From positions 37,211 to 101,210 of the forward strand of contig CAJOEH010000005.1 in assembly GCA_905233385.1 (NCBI GenBank): a stretch of 64,000 nt of DNA, in the 5' to 3' direction. This DNA is from an uncultured Oscillospiraceae bacterium (GTDB taxonomy: Bacteria; Bacillota; Clostridia; Oscillospirales; Oscillospiraceae). The notes beneath the pieces are model-generated. The model did not search any database and was not told where the DNA came from. It saw nothing but the letters and a program-made list of their open reading frames with translations. Positions within the stretch are counted from its first letter, which is position 1. Each line of letters starts with the position of its first letter. Of the stretch, positions 38,528 to 46,360 are shown in pieces. Made by a program: the position numbers and the translations under genes.

Positions 38528-38556
38528 TTGACTTTTGACGGAATGCGGCGTATAAT
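38528..38556 (+). promoter_or_regulatory. Promoter of the C11 protease gene
   Basis: TTGACT (38528-38533), 17-base spacer and perfect TATAAT (38551-38556), starting 3 bases after the stop codon of the previous gene. Confidence 0.75.
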
Positions 38557-38595
38557 TGATTCGTAAAACAAATTTCCGAAATCGGAGGTATGGAT

Positions 38596-41058
38596 ATGGC
38601 GAACAGACCATTCGGACGGCAAAAGAACGTCACAGGTCAGGGCAAAAAGGTCGGCAGACGCGGCGAAGGGCTCGGAACGGGGCCCGTCGGCAATGCCGGC
38701 GGCTATCACGACAGGCCGAGTTCCGGCGGCGGATACAGCAGCGGCCCGTTTTACAGCGGCAGTGAAAGCTCCGGCTCCGGCTCGACCCGCGGCATCGGCG
38801 GCAAGGGACTGATCGCGATCATCATCGCGGCCGTGCTCCTTCTGGGCGGCGGCGGCATCAGCGGCCTTTTCGGCAATCTCTTCGGCGGCGGCACGACAAG
38901 CACTTCAACAAGCACCGCCTCCAGCAGTTCTTCGAGCTCCGGCGGCTTACTTGACTTCGGCAGCCTGCTGGGCGGCCTGTTCGGCGGCAGCGCCGGCGAC
39001 GGCGTCGCTTCCTCTGCATGGACCGCGGAAAAGAACACCGACAAGCCGCTCAACAAGAGCGTCGCGGCCTCCGCGAGAGAGAAGCGCACCGTGATCTACG
39101 GCGACGGCAGCGACAAGGTCACGATCATGGTCTATCTCTGCGGCACCGATCTGGAGTCGAAGAACGGCATGGCTTCCGCGGACCTGCAGGAGATGTGCAA
39201 CGCCACGCTGAACAACAGCGTCAACATCCTCGTCTATACCGGCGGCTGCAAGAACTGGAAGAACAGCGTCGTCAGCAACACCAAGAACCAGATCTATAAG
39301 GTCGAAAGCGGCGGCGTACGCTGTCTGGTCAAGGACGACGGCACCGCGCCGATGACCAAACCCGCGACACTTACAAGTTTTATCAATTACTGCACGAAAA
39401 ACTACCCGGCAAACCGCTATGAGCTGATCTTCTGGGATCACGGCGGCGGCTCGCTGAGCGGCTACGGCTACGATGAAAACAACAAGGCCGCCGGCTCCAT
39501 GACCCTGAAAGGCATCAACGAAGCCCTGAAAAAGGCCAATACCACCTTTGACTTCATCGGCTTCGACGCCTGCCTGATGGCGACAACGGAAAACGCCCTG
39601 ATGCTCACGGATTACGCCGATTATCTCATCGCATCGGAAGAGACCGAGCCGGGCATCGGCTGGTACTATACCAACTGGCTGACCGCGCTCGCCAAGGATC
39701 CCGGTATGCCGACGCTGGAGATCGGTCAGAAGATCGTCGACGACTTCGTCACCTACTGCGGCAGAAACTGCAGCGGGCAGAAGGCGACGCTCTCCGTGGT
39801 CGACCTCGCGGAGCTGGAAGCGACCGCGCCGCAGAGCCTCAAGGCCTTTGCCACGTCGACCTCCGAGCTGATCCGCAACGACGGCTATCAGACGGTCTCC
39901 GACGCGAGAAGCAGCACGCGCGAATTCTCCGCGTCCAACAAAATCGATCAGGTCGACCTGATCCACCTCGCGTACAACATGAACACCGCCGAGGGCAAGG
40001 CTCTGGCGGAGACGCTGCTCAGCGCGGTGAAATACAACCGCACCTCCTCCAACGTGTCCAACGCCTACGGTCTTTCCATCTACTTCCCCTATCAGAGCGC
40101 GTCGAAGGTCGACAGCGCCGTCGCCACCTATGAGGCGATCGGCATGGACAGCGATTACGCGCGCTGCATCCAGGAGTTCGCGAGCATCGAAACGGCCGGT
40201 CAGGCTGCCTCCGGCGGCGGCAGCGGGCAGATGGGCAGTCTCCTCGGCTCACTTTTGGGCGGCGGCTCTTCCGGCAGTTCCTCCGGCGGGCTTGACATCG
40301 GCAGCATTCTCGGCGGCCTGATGGGCGGCTCCGACCTCTTCGGCGTCTCCGGTCTGACGAGCGGCAACAGCAGCTTTCTCGGAAAGGGCCTGAACATGGA
40401 CTGTCAGGACTTCCTCGAAACCTACCGCTTTGACGCCGACGCGCTCGTCTGGACGGAATCAGACGGGCAGACGCAGATGGTCCTTTCCGAAGACCAGTGG
40501 TCGCTCGTCCACGATCTGGAACTGAACGTCTTCCTCGACGACGGCGAGGGCTTTATCGACCTCGGTCTGGACAACGTCTTTGAATTCACGGACGACGGCG
40601 CGCTGGTCGGCGAATACGACGGCACCTGGCTCGCCATCGACAGCCAACCGGTCGCTTACTACTACGAGAGCACCGACGTCGACGGAACGAACTACTGCAT
40701 CACCGGCAGAGTCCCCGTCCTCATCAACGGCGTCCGCGCAAATCTCATCCTCGTCTTTGACAACGCCCATCCCTACGGCTATATCGCGGGCGCGAGATAC
40801 GACTACGTCGACGGCGAGACGGAGACGGTCGCCAAGGGTCTGACCGCTCTGGACGAAGGCGACACGCTGGACTTCCTCTGCGACTACTACTCCTACGGCG
40901 GCGAATACCTCGACAGCTATATGCTCGGCGATCAGATGATCTACCGCTCCGGTCTGGAGATCAGCAACGTCTATCTCGACGCGGACGCGCTCGAAGCATG
41001 CTACCGCTTCACCGACATCTACAACCAGCATTACTGGACGCCTGTGATCCCTGAATAA
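38596..41058 (+). CDS. Membrane-anchored clostripain-type (C11) cysteine protease
   Basis: An 820-residue protein. A Gly/Ser-rich basic cytoplasmic N-terminus is followed by one membrane helix (about residues 73-95) and a Ser/Thr/Gly linker. The C11 catalytic domain (about 165-535) has His282 in WDHGGGS and Cys326 in GFDACLM, the expected dyad. A second Gly-rich linker and a C-terminal, acidic, Tyr-rich domain (about 595-820) follow, whose family I do not recognise. The ATG at 38596 has GGAGG at a 7-base spacing; an ATG two codons earlier is too close. C11 enzymes cleave after Arg or Lys and mature by self-cleavage. Confidence 0.92.
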   Translation: MANRPFGRQKNVTGQGKKVGRRGEGLGTGPVGNAGGYHDRPSSGGGYSSGPFYSGSESSGSGSTRGIGGKGLIAIIIAAVLLLGGGGISGLFGNLFGGGTTSTSTSTASSSSSSSGGLLDFGSLLGGLFGGSAGDGVASSAWTAEKNTDKPLNKSVAASAREKRTVIYGDGSDKVTIMVYLCGTDLESKNGMASADLQEMCNATLNNSVNILVYTGGCKNWKNSVVSNTKNQIYKVESGGVRCLVKDDGTAPMTKPATLTSFINYCTKNYPANRYELIFWDHGGGSLSGYGYDENNKAAGSMTLKGINEALKKANTTFDFIGFDACLMATTENALMLTDYADYLIASEETEPGIGWYYTNWLTALAKDPGMPTLEIGQKIVDDFVTYCGRNCSGQKATLSVVDLAELEATAPQSLKAFATSTSELIRNDGYQTVSDARSSTREFSASNKIDQVDLIHLAYNMNTAEGKALAETLLSAVKYNRTSSNVSNAYGLSIYFPYQSASKVDSAVATYEAIGMDSDYARCIQEFASIETAGQAASGGGSGQMGSLLGSLLGGGSSGSSSGGLDIGSILGGLMGGSDLFGVSGLTSGNSSFLGKGLNMDCQDFLETYRFDADALVWTESDGQTQMVLSEDQWSLVHDLELNVFLDDGEGFIDLGLDNVFEFTDDGALVGEYDGTWLAIDSQPVAYYYESTDVDGTNYCITGRVPVLINGVRANLILVFDNAHPYGYIAGARYDYVDGETETVAKGLTALDEGDTLDFLCDYYSYGGEYLDSYMLGDQMIYRSGLEISNVYLDADALEACYRFTDIYNQHYWTPVIPE

Positions 41059-41067
41059 CGCAGAAAA

Positions 41068-41101
41068 CGAGGAGAGTCGAACGCAAGTTCAACTCTCCTC
41101 G
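41068..41101. other. Palindromic hairpin between the C11 protease and ABC exporter genes
   Basis: CGAGGAGAGT / ACTCTCCTCG with an inner GAAC / GTTC stem and loop GCAA. On the plus strand no T-tract follows; on the minus strand TTTT follows, so it would work better as a terminator of antisense transcripts. On the sense transcript it is an intercistronic structure. Confidence 0.5.
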
Positions 41102-41120
41102 CCTGAAAGGAAGTGGTTTT

Positions 41121-42995
41121 ATGGCCGGCGGCTTCGGACGCGGGCTCGGCCCCAGAGGCTTCCTCACCGACGAAGAAAAGCAGAACATGCCGAAGGTGAC
41201 CAAACAGCTTCTGCTGCGCATCCTGTCTTATCTCAAACCATACTGGCTGCAGTTCCTGCTGGTCTTCGTCGCAATCCTGCTGTCCGCCACGGTCGGTCTT
41301 CTGCCCTCGATCATCACGGGCCGGATCGTCGACGAGGCGCTGGTCGGCAAGGATCTGAAACTGCTGATCCGGCTTCTCCTGCTCGCCTTCGGCACGATGG
41401 CGGCGTCGCAGATCATCGGCGTTCTGGAAAGCTATATCAACGCCTGGATCTCGCAGCGGATCATCTTCGACATGAAGAATCAGATGTACGATCATCTGCA
41501 GCATATGCCGCATTCCTTCTTTACGGCGGAAAAGCAGGGCGATATCATCACCCGCATGAACACCGACATCAGCGGCGTCAGCACCGTGATCTCCGGCACG
41601 CTGTCGAGCATCGTCTCGAACGCGGCGACCGTCGTGACGACGCTGATCGCCCTGTTCACCATGTGCTGGCAGCTCGCGATCGTCGGCATCGTCGTCATTC
41701 CACTACTGATCCTGCCGACCAGAAGCGTCGGCAAGACCCGCTGGAAGCTCCTGACGCAGAGCCAGGAAAAGAACGACGAGATGAATCAGCTCGTCAACGA
41801 GACGCTCTCCGTCAGCGGTTCCCTGCTCGTCAAGCTATTTACCCGCGAGGACAAGGAATACCGCCGCTTCCGCACGGTCAACGAGGAAGTGACGAAACTC
41901 AACCTCAAGGAACAGCGCAGCGGCAAATGGTTCGGCGTTATCATGGGCATGTTCACGCAGATCGGTCCTCTGCTGATCTACTTCTTCGGCGGCCTGTTCA
42001 TCATTCTCTCGCAGGTCAAGATCGGCACGCTGACGATCCCCTTTGACGGCACGCTGACCGTCGGCGTCATCACCGCGACGGTCGCCCTGATCAACCGTCT
42101 GTACCGTCCCGTGCAGTCGCTGCTGAACATTCAGGTCGACTTCACGCGGTCGCTGGCGCTGTTCACGCGGATCTTCGACTACTTCGACATGAAGAACACG
42201 ATCGTCTCCAAGCCGGACGCGCAAAAGCCGGACGTGACGAACAAGGACATCGTCTTTGACCACGTCGTCTTTTCCTATGATCCCGAGAAGCCGCTGCTGA
42301 CGAACATCGACTTCACCGTTCCCGGCGGCAAAATGTACGCGATCGTCGGCCCGTCCGGCTCGGGCAAGTCCACCGTGGTCAACCTGATCCCGCGTCTGTA
42401 CGACGTCTGCGGCGGCAGCGTTTCCGTGGCGGGCGTGGACGTGCGAGACTTCGATCTGACCTATCTGCGCGACTGCATCGGCGTCGTCACGCAGGATACC
42501 TACCTGTTCAACGGAACGATCCGCGAAAACCTCCTTTACGCGAAGGACGACGCGACGCAGGAGGAATTGGAAAACGCATGCAGGATCGCGAGCATCCACG
42601 ACTTCATCGTCAATCAGCCGGACGGCTATGATACGATGGTCGGCAACCGCGGCTTAAAGCTCTCCGGCGGTGAAAAGCAGCGGCTCTCCATCGCGCGCGT
42701 CATCCTCAAGGATCCGAAAATCCTGATCCTGGACGAAGCGACCTCCGCGCTGGACTCCATCTCCGAGAACGCGATCCAGGACGCGCTGGAGGCGCTGATG
42801 CACGGCAGAACGAGCATCGTGATCGCGCACCGCCTCTCCACCATCCTGAAAGCGGACCGCATTCTCGTCGTGCAGGGCGGCACCATCGCCGAACAGGGCA
42901 CGCACGAGGAGCTGCTGGCGCAGGGCGGCATTTACCGCGAGCTCTACGAGACGCAGTTCCGCAAGATCCTCGAATACGAATCGGAACACGAATAA
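41121..42995 (+). CDS. ABC transporter, fused permease and ATPase (exporter type)
   Basis: A 624-residue half-transporter that likely works as a homodimer. Six membrane helices lie in about residues 35-330 with the ABC-exporter fold, then the nucleotide-binding domain. Walker A GPSGSGKST is near 410, with Q-loop TQDTYLFNGTIRENL, signature LSGGEKQRLSIAR, Walker B ILILDEATSALD and H-loop IAHRLST. Substrate unknown; multidrug or lipid transport is typical for this subfamily. AAAGGAAGTGG precedes the ATG. It probably shares a transcript with the C11 protease. Confidence 0.93.
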   Translation: MAGGFGRGLGPRGFLTDEEKQNMPKVTKQLLLRILSYLKPYWLQFLLVFVAILLSATVGLLPSIITGRIVDEALVGKDLKLLIRLLLLAFGTMAASQIIGVLESYINAWISQRIIFDMKNQMYDHLQHMPHSFFTAEKQGDIITRMNTDISGVSTVISGTLSSIVSNAATVVTTLIALFTMCWQLAIVGIVVIPLLILPTRSVGKTRWKLLTQSQEKNDEMNQLVNETLSVSGSLLVKLFTREDKEYRRFRTVNEEVTKLNLKEQRSGKWFGVIMGMFTQIGPLLIYFFGGLFIILSQVKIGTLTIPFDGTLTVGVITATVALINRLYRPVQSLLNIQVDFTRSLALFTRIFDYFDMKNTIVSKPDAQKPDVTNKDIVFDHVVFSYDPEKPLLTNIDFTVPGGKMYAIVGPSGSGKSTVVNLIPRLYDVCGGSVSVAGVDVRDFDLTYLRDCIGVVTQDTYLFNGTIRENLLYAKDDATQEELENACRIASIHDFIVNQPDGYDTMVGNRGLKLSGGEKQRLSIARVILKDPKILILDEATSALDSISENAIQDALEALMHGRTSIVIAHRLSTILKADRILVVQGGTIAEQGTHEELLAQGGIYRELYETQFRKILEYESEHE

Positions 42996-43006
42996 GACAC
43001 GAAAAA

Positions 43007-43041
43007 CGGACGGTGCAGCGATTGCTGCACCGTCCGTTTTA
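43007..43041. terminator. Bidirectional terminator between the ABC exporter and deacetylase genes
   Basis: A perfect 14-bp stem ACGGACGGTGCAGC / GCTGCACCGTCCGT with loop GATT, flanked by A4 on one side and T3-4 on the other. It serves two convergent genes. Confidence 0.9.
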
Positions 43042-43048
43042 TGTATCG

Positions 43049-44629
43049 CTATTTTCTCGCGGAGTCCTTGATCTTCGAGCCGCTGAAGAACTTGTCCATT
43101 CCGTTGAACCACTGACCGCCGACCGGCGTGCGGTTCACGCGCAGATAGGTATCGAAGAAACGAAGCTCCGTCGTCTCCGTGTCGATATTGCAGAACAGAC
43201 GGAAGCCGTACTCGTAGATCGTGTTGAACAGCGCGTCGTCATAGGCGTAGAGGCCGCCGCCCTTCGGGTACATGAGAAGATCCGTCTCGCCGACGATGGA
43301 CTGGACCTCGTCCTTCCACAGTTTCAGGTCAGCCGCCAGCGCGTCCTGCGCGGAATCTCCGTAGCTGATATGGTCGTAGGTATGCGAGGCGAACTCCCAG
43401 CCGAGCTCCTTGAGCGCGTTCGCGACTCTGCGGGCGTCGTTGACTTCCGCGGAATAGGTCGCGCTGTCGAGCTTCTCTTTCCATGCGCCGCTCGTCTTAT
43501 AGCCGAAGACGCCGTCCGCGCCGGTCAGGCTGATGATGCCTCTCGCGCCGCGATAGGAGAAATCGGGATGATCCTGCAGGAAGGTCTCCAGTACCGGGAT
43601 CAGATCATAGTCGCCCTGCAGGACCTGGCCGTCCGCGGCGATATACTCGCAGGTCACATTGCCGTTTGCGTCCAGCAGGAGCTTGCTCGCGAAGCCGTCG
43701 CCGTCCTTGTCGGCGTAGCCGTCGTCGTTGCCGTCCGTCATGGACGGCGCGTAGTTCAGATCGTCCTGCACCAGAACGAGCGGCTTCTTTCCGTCCGGCA
43801 GATACAGGTCCGCCGGTGCGTAGACCGCCGCCTGATCTGTGTCATGATCTGCGCCGTAGTCAAGGCGGTACAGGTCGTGGATGCTGACGAGGATGTAATT
43901 CTTGTTGTAGAGCTCCTGAAGGATCGCCTTGAACTCCGACACCGTAACCATATAGTCTTTGTAATAGCTCTCCTGCGAGTCGCCGTCAAAGGCGCGCTCG
44001 GGATCGGCGATCAGGCTGTGGAAGGACAGCATGGAGACCTTGGAAACATCCTCCCATTTCACCAGCAGCGACTGCGCGCTCTGGTAGCGGGCGTTCGCGT
44101 CCGCCAGCTCCGGCTGCTGCATCCAGTCCGCGCCGTATTCGCGCAGGACGTCGACCGCGCCCTCATAGTCGTAGCTCGACGCAAGGCGGTTGGCGCGGGT
44201 AATCAGTTCGCTGATGACCGTCTCTCTTTCCTGCTCGGAGGTCGTGATCTCCGTTTCCTCCGTGCTTTCGCCGCCGGACGTGATCTTGCCGATCAGCACG
44301 ATCAGCACGACGATGATCGCCACAACGAGCAGGGCCGCCAGGATGAGCTTCGCCCAGCCGATGTAGTTCACCTGCTGCTTCGCGCCCGATTTTTTCTGCG
44401 GCGCGGCGGGCTGCGCCGCCGTCTTCGCGCGAGGCCGCTCGGCGCGGAACGCAGGTTCCTCCTGCCCGGCGGGAGCAGGCGTCACAGGGGCGGATTCCTG
44501 AACGGGTTTCGGCTCAGGCAGCGGCTCTCCGCGCTTTTGCGCGAGGAACTGCTCCACGTCCCATTCGGAATTGATCTCCTGCAGGAAAGCTTCTTCGGAA
44601 TCGATCCTTCTGTTTCTGTTTTCCTCCAT
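43049..44629 (-). CDS. Membrane-anchored polysaccharide deacetylase-family protein
   Basis: A 526-residue protein with a long charged cytoplasmic N-terminus (about residues 1-90, Pro/Ala-rich), one membrane helix (about 93-116) and an extracellular NodB-like domain. Metal and catalytic residues are suggested by LVQDDLNY and by FASHTYDH, which has the H-x-x-x-H spacing. Between them, near residue 300, is an Asp/Gly-rich insert DGNDDGYADKDGDG that looks like a Ca2+-binding loop. Probable substrate is peptidoglycan or another N-acetylated glycan. It lies 18 bases downstream of mreB. Confidence 0.85.
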   Translation of the reverse strand: MEENRNRRIDSEEAFLQEINSEWDVEQFLAQKRGEPLPEPKPVQESAPVTPAPAGQEEPAFRAERPRAKTAAQPAAPQKKSGAKQQVNYIGWAKLILAALLVVAIIVVLIVLIGKITSGGESTEETEITTSEQERETVISELITRANRLASSYDYEGAVDVLREYGADWMQQPELADANARYQSAQSLLVKWEDVSKVSMLSFHSLIADPERAFDGDSQESYYKDYMVTVSEFKAILQELYNKNYILVSIHDLYRLDYGADHDTDQAAVYAPADLYLPDGKKPLVLVQDDLNYAPSMTDGNDDGYADKDGDGFASKLLLDANGNVTCEYIAADGQVLQGDYDLIPVLETFLQDHPDFSYRGARGIISLTGADGVFGYKTSGAWKEKLDSATYSAEVNDARRVANALKELGWEFASHTYDHISYGDSAQDALAADLKLWKDEVQSIVGETDLLMYPKGGGLYAYDDALFNTIYEYGFRLFCNIDTETTELRFFDTYLRVNRTPVGGQWFNGMDKFFSGSKIKDSARK

Positions 44630-44647
44630 TGAAAGCCCCTCTCTTTC

Positions 44648-45679
44648 TCAGTCTTTCAGTAATCTGCGCCGCGCGATGTTGATGGTATCCTCCTGCATGT
44701 GGTTCATCCAGGCAAGGCTCTTGCCGCAGCCGTAGGCGACGCAGGAATCCGCGTCGTCCGCCAGCATGCAGTTGATCTCCGTCCGCTCCTGCAGGAGCTT
44801 CGCCATGCCGTAGATCTGCGCGCCGCCGCCGGTCAGGACGATGCCGTTCTTGGAAATGTCCGACACCAGCTCCGGCGTCGTCTCTTCCAGAACGTCGAGC
44901 ACCTTGTCGCAGATCTGTCTTGCCGGACGGCGGAGCGCTTCCATGACCTCGTCCGAGCCGATCACGATCTCGCGGGCAAGACCGGTCTTGAGGTCTCTGC
45001 CCTTGACCGCCATGCTCAGCGCTTCCGGCCGCTGCCAGACGCAGCCGATGGAGATCTTGATATCCTCGGCGGTATTGTCGCCGATCAGCAGACCGTAGGT
45101 CTTGCGGATATACTTGACGATCGCCTCGTCAAAGGCGATGCCCGCGACCTTGATGGAAGCGGAATCGGCGACGCCGTTCATCGTCAGCACGCCGATATCC
45201 GTCGTGCCGCCGCCGATGTCGACGACCATGCGGCCCTCCGGCGCGGAAATATCCAGCTGCGCGCCCAATGCCGCCGCCAGCGGCTCCTCGATCAGATAGA
45301 CGCGCCGCGCGCCGGCCTCGTTCGCCGCCTGGATGACCGCGCGTTCCTCGACCTCCGTGATGCTGCTCGGAACGCAGACGATCATGCGCGGCTTGACGAT
45401 CGCATGCTTGATGATCCCGCGGATCATCTCCGTCAGCATCTTCGCCGTCAGCTCGTAGTCGGAGATCACGCCGTCCTGCAGCGGATGGATCGCGACGACG
45501 TTGCCCGGGGTTCTGCCGAGCATGTTCCGTGCCGCCGCGCCGACCTGCAGCACCTTGCCGGTGTTTTTGTCGAGGGCGATCACGGAGGGCTCGCGCAGGA
45601 CGACGCCTTTGCCCGCCGCATAGATCAGAACGTTCGATGTGCCAAGGTCAATACCGAGGTCTTTAGAAAAGAAAAGCAT
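44648..45679 (-). CDS. mreB: Rod-shape-determining actin homologue MreB/Mbl
   Basis: Bacterial actin that guides wall elongation at the membrane. The 343-residue frame has the phosphate-1 motif DLGIDLGTSNVLIY, phosphate-2 VVDIGGGTTDIGV, and the adenosine motif GIVLTGGGAQIYG. No mreC or mreD adjoins it, so it may be an Mbl/MreBH-type paralogue. The ATG at 45679 is preceded by GGGTGAAATT; a GTG four codons upstream contains that site. It lies in a recD2-comF-mreB-deacetylase unit. Confidence 0.94.
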   Translation of the reverse strand: MLFFSKDLGIDLGTSNVLIYAAGKGVVLREPSVIALDKNTGKVLQVGAAARNMLGRTPGNVVAIHPLQDGVISDYELTAKMLTEMIRGIIKHAIVKPRMIVCVPSSITEVEERAVIQAANEAGARRVYLIEEPLAAALGAQLDISAPEGRMVVDIGGGTTDIGVLTMNGVADSASIKVAGIAFDEAIVKYIRKTYGLLIGDNTAEDIKISIGCVWQRPEALSMAVKGRDLKTGLAREIVIGSDEVMEALRRPARQICDKVLDVLEETTPELVSDISKNGIVLTGGGAQIYGMAKLLQERTEINCMLADDADSCVAYGCGKSLAWMNHMQEDTINIARRRLLKD

Positions 45680-45691
45680 AATTTCACCCAC

Positions 45692-46360
45692 TTATTTCTT
45701 ATCGCTGTTATCGCTGTTTTGCGCCGCCGCCAGCGTCGCGCACTCCACCTGCTCCGCCCCTGCCATGCGCAGGGTCTTGCTGCATTCGCTGAGCGTCGCG
45801 CCGGTCGTGACAATATCGTCGATCAGGAGGACCCGTTTGCCGGAAAAGCGCTCAGGGCGTACTGCCTGATAAGCATTCAATACGTTGCCGCGTCGGTTCG
45901 CCGCAGTTTTCTGCAGGGACTGCGGCGGGTTGTCGCGCACCTTTTTGAGGGTCGATACACAGTCGCAGCCGAGCTCTGCCGCAACCGTCTTCGCGATCAG
46001 ATACGTCTGCTCGTAGCCGCGCTCTTTCCGTCGTTTTCTGCTGATCGGCACCCAGGTCAGGACGTCGAACTCGATCCGGTTGCGCAGCAGCGTCATCGCG
46101 ATCAGTCTGCCGTAGACCCGCGCGTACTGCTGCATCCCGGCGAATTTGAAGCGGCGGACGGACTCCGCCACGTCGCCTTCGTAGTAGTAGACCGGCCAGC
46201 ATTGGCGGTAGTTCTCGCCGCGCTTGATCGAGCCTTTGACCTCCGGCAGTTCCTTGCGGCATTTGCCGCAGAGGTCGGTCTCGTCCTTCTTGAGCAGTTT
46301 GCCGCAGAAGGCGCATTTCGGCGGGTAGATCAGATCCAGAAGCCACGCGATGAGCTTCAT
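45692..46360 (-). CDS. comF: ComF-family phosphoribosyltransferase-like protein
   Basis: A 222-residue competence-related protein. The N-terminal zinc-ribbon has CAFCGK and CGKC, and the C-terminal phosphoribosyltransferase domain has the PRPP motif VLLIDDIVTTGATL. ComF is needed for efficient transformation in Bacillus and related bacteria. Its start overlaps recD2 by 4 bases. Confidence 0.93.
   Translation of the reverse strand: MKLIAWLLDLIYPPKCAFCGKLLKKDETDLCGKCRKELPEVKGSIKRGENYRQCWPVYYYEGDVAESVRRFKFAGMQQYARVYGRLIAMTLLRNRIEFDVLTWVPISRKRRKERGYEQTYLIAKTVAAELGCDCVSTLKKVRDNPPQSLQKTAANRRGNVLNAYQAVRPERFSGKRVLLIDDIVTTGATLSECSKTLRMAGAEQVECATLAAAQNSDNSDKK

Noticed and set aside
38690..38980. Gly/Ser-rich segment in the C11 protease as a frameshift artefact
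   Set aside because: The frame remains open on both sides, the segment flanks a membrane helix, and a similar segment recurs after the catalytic domain.
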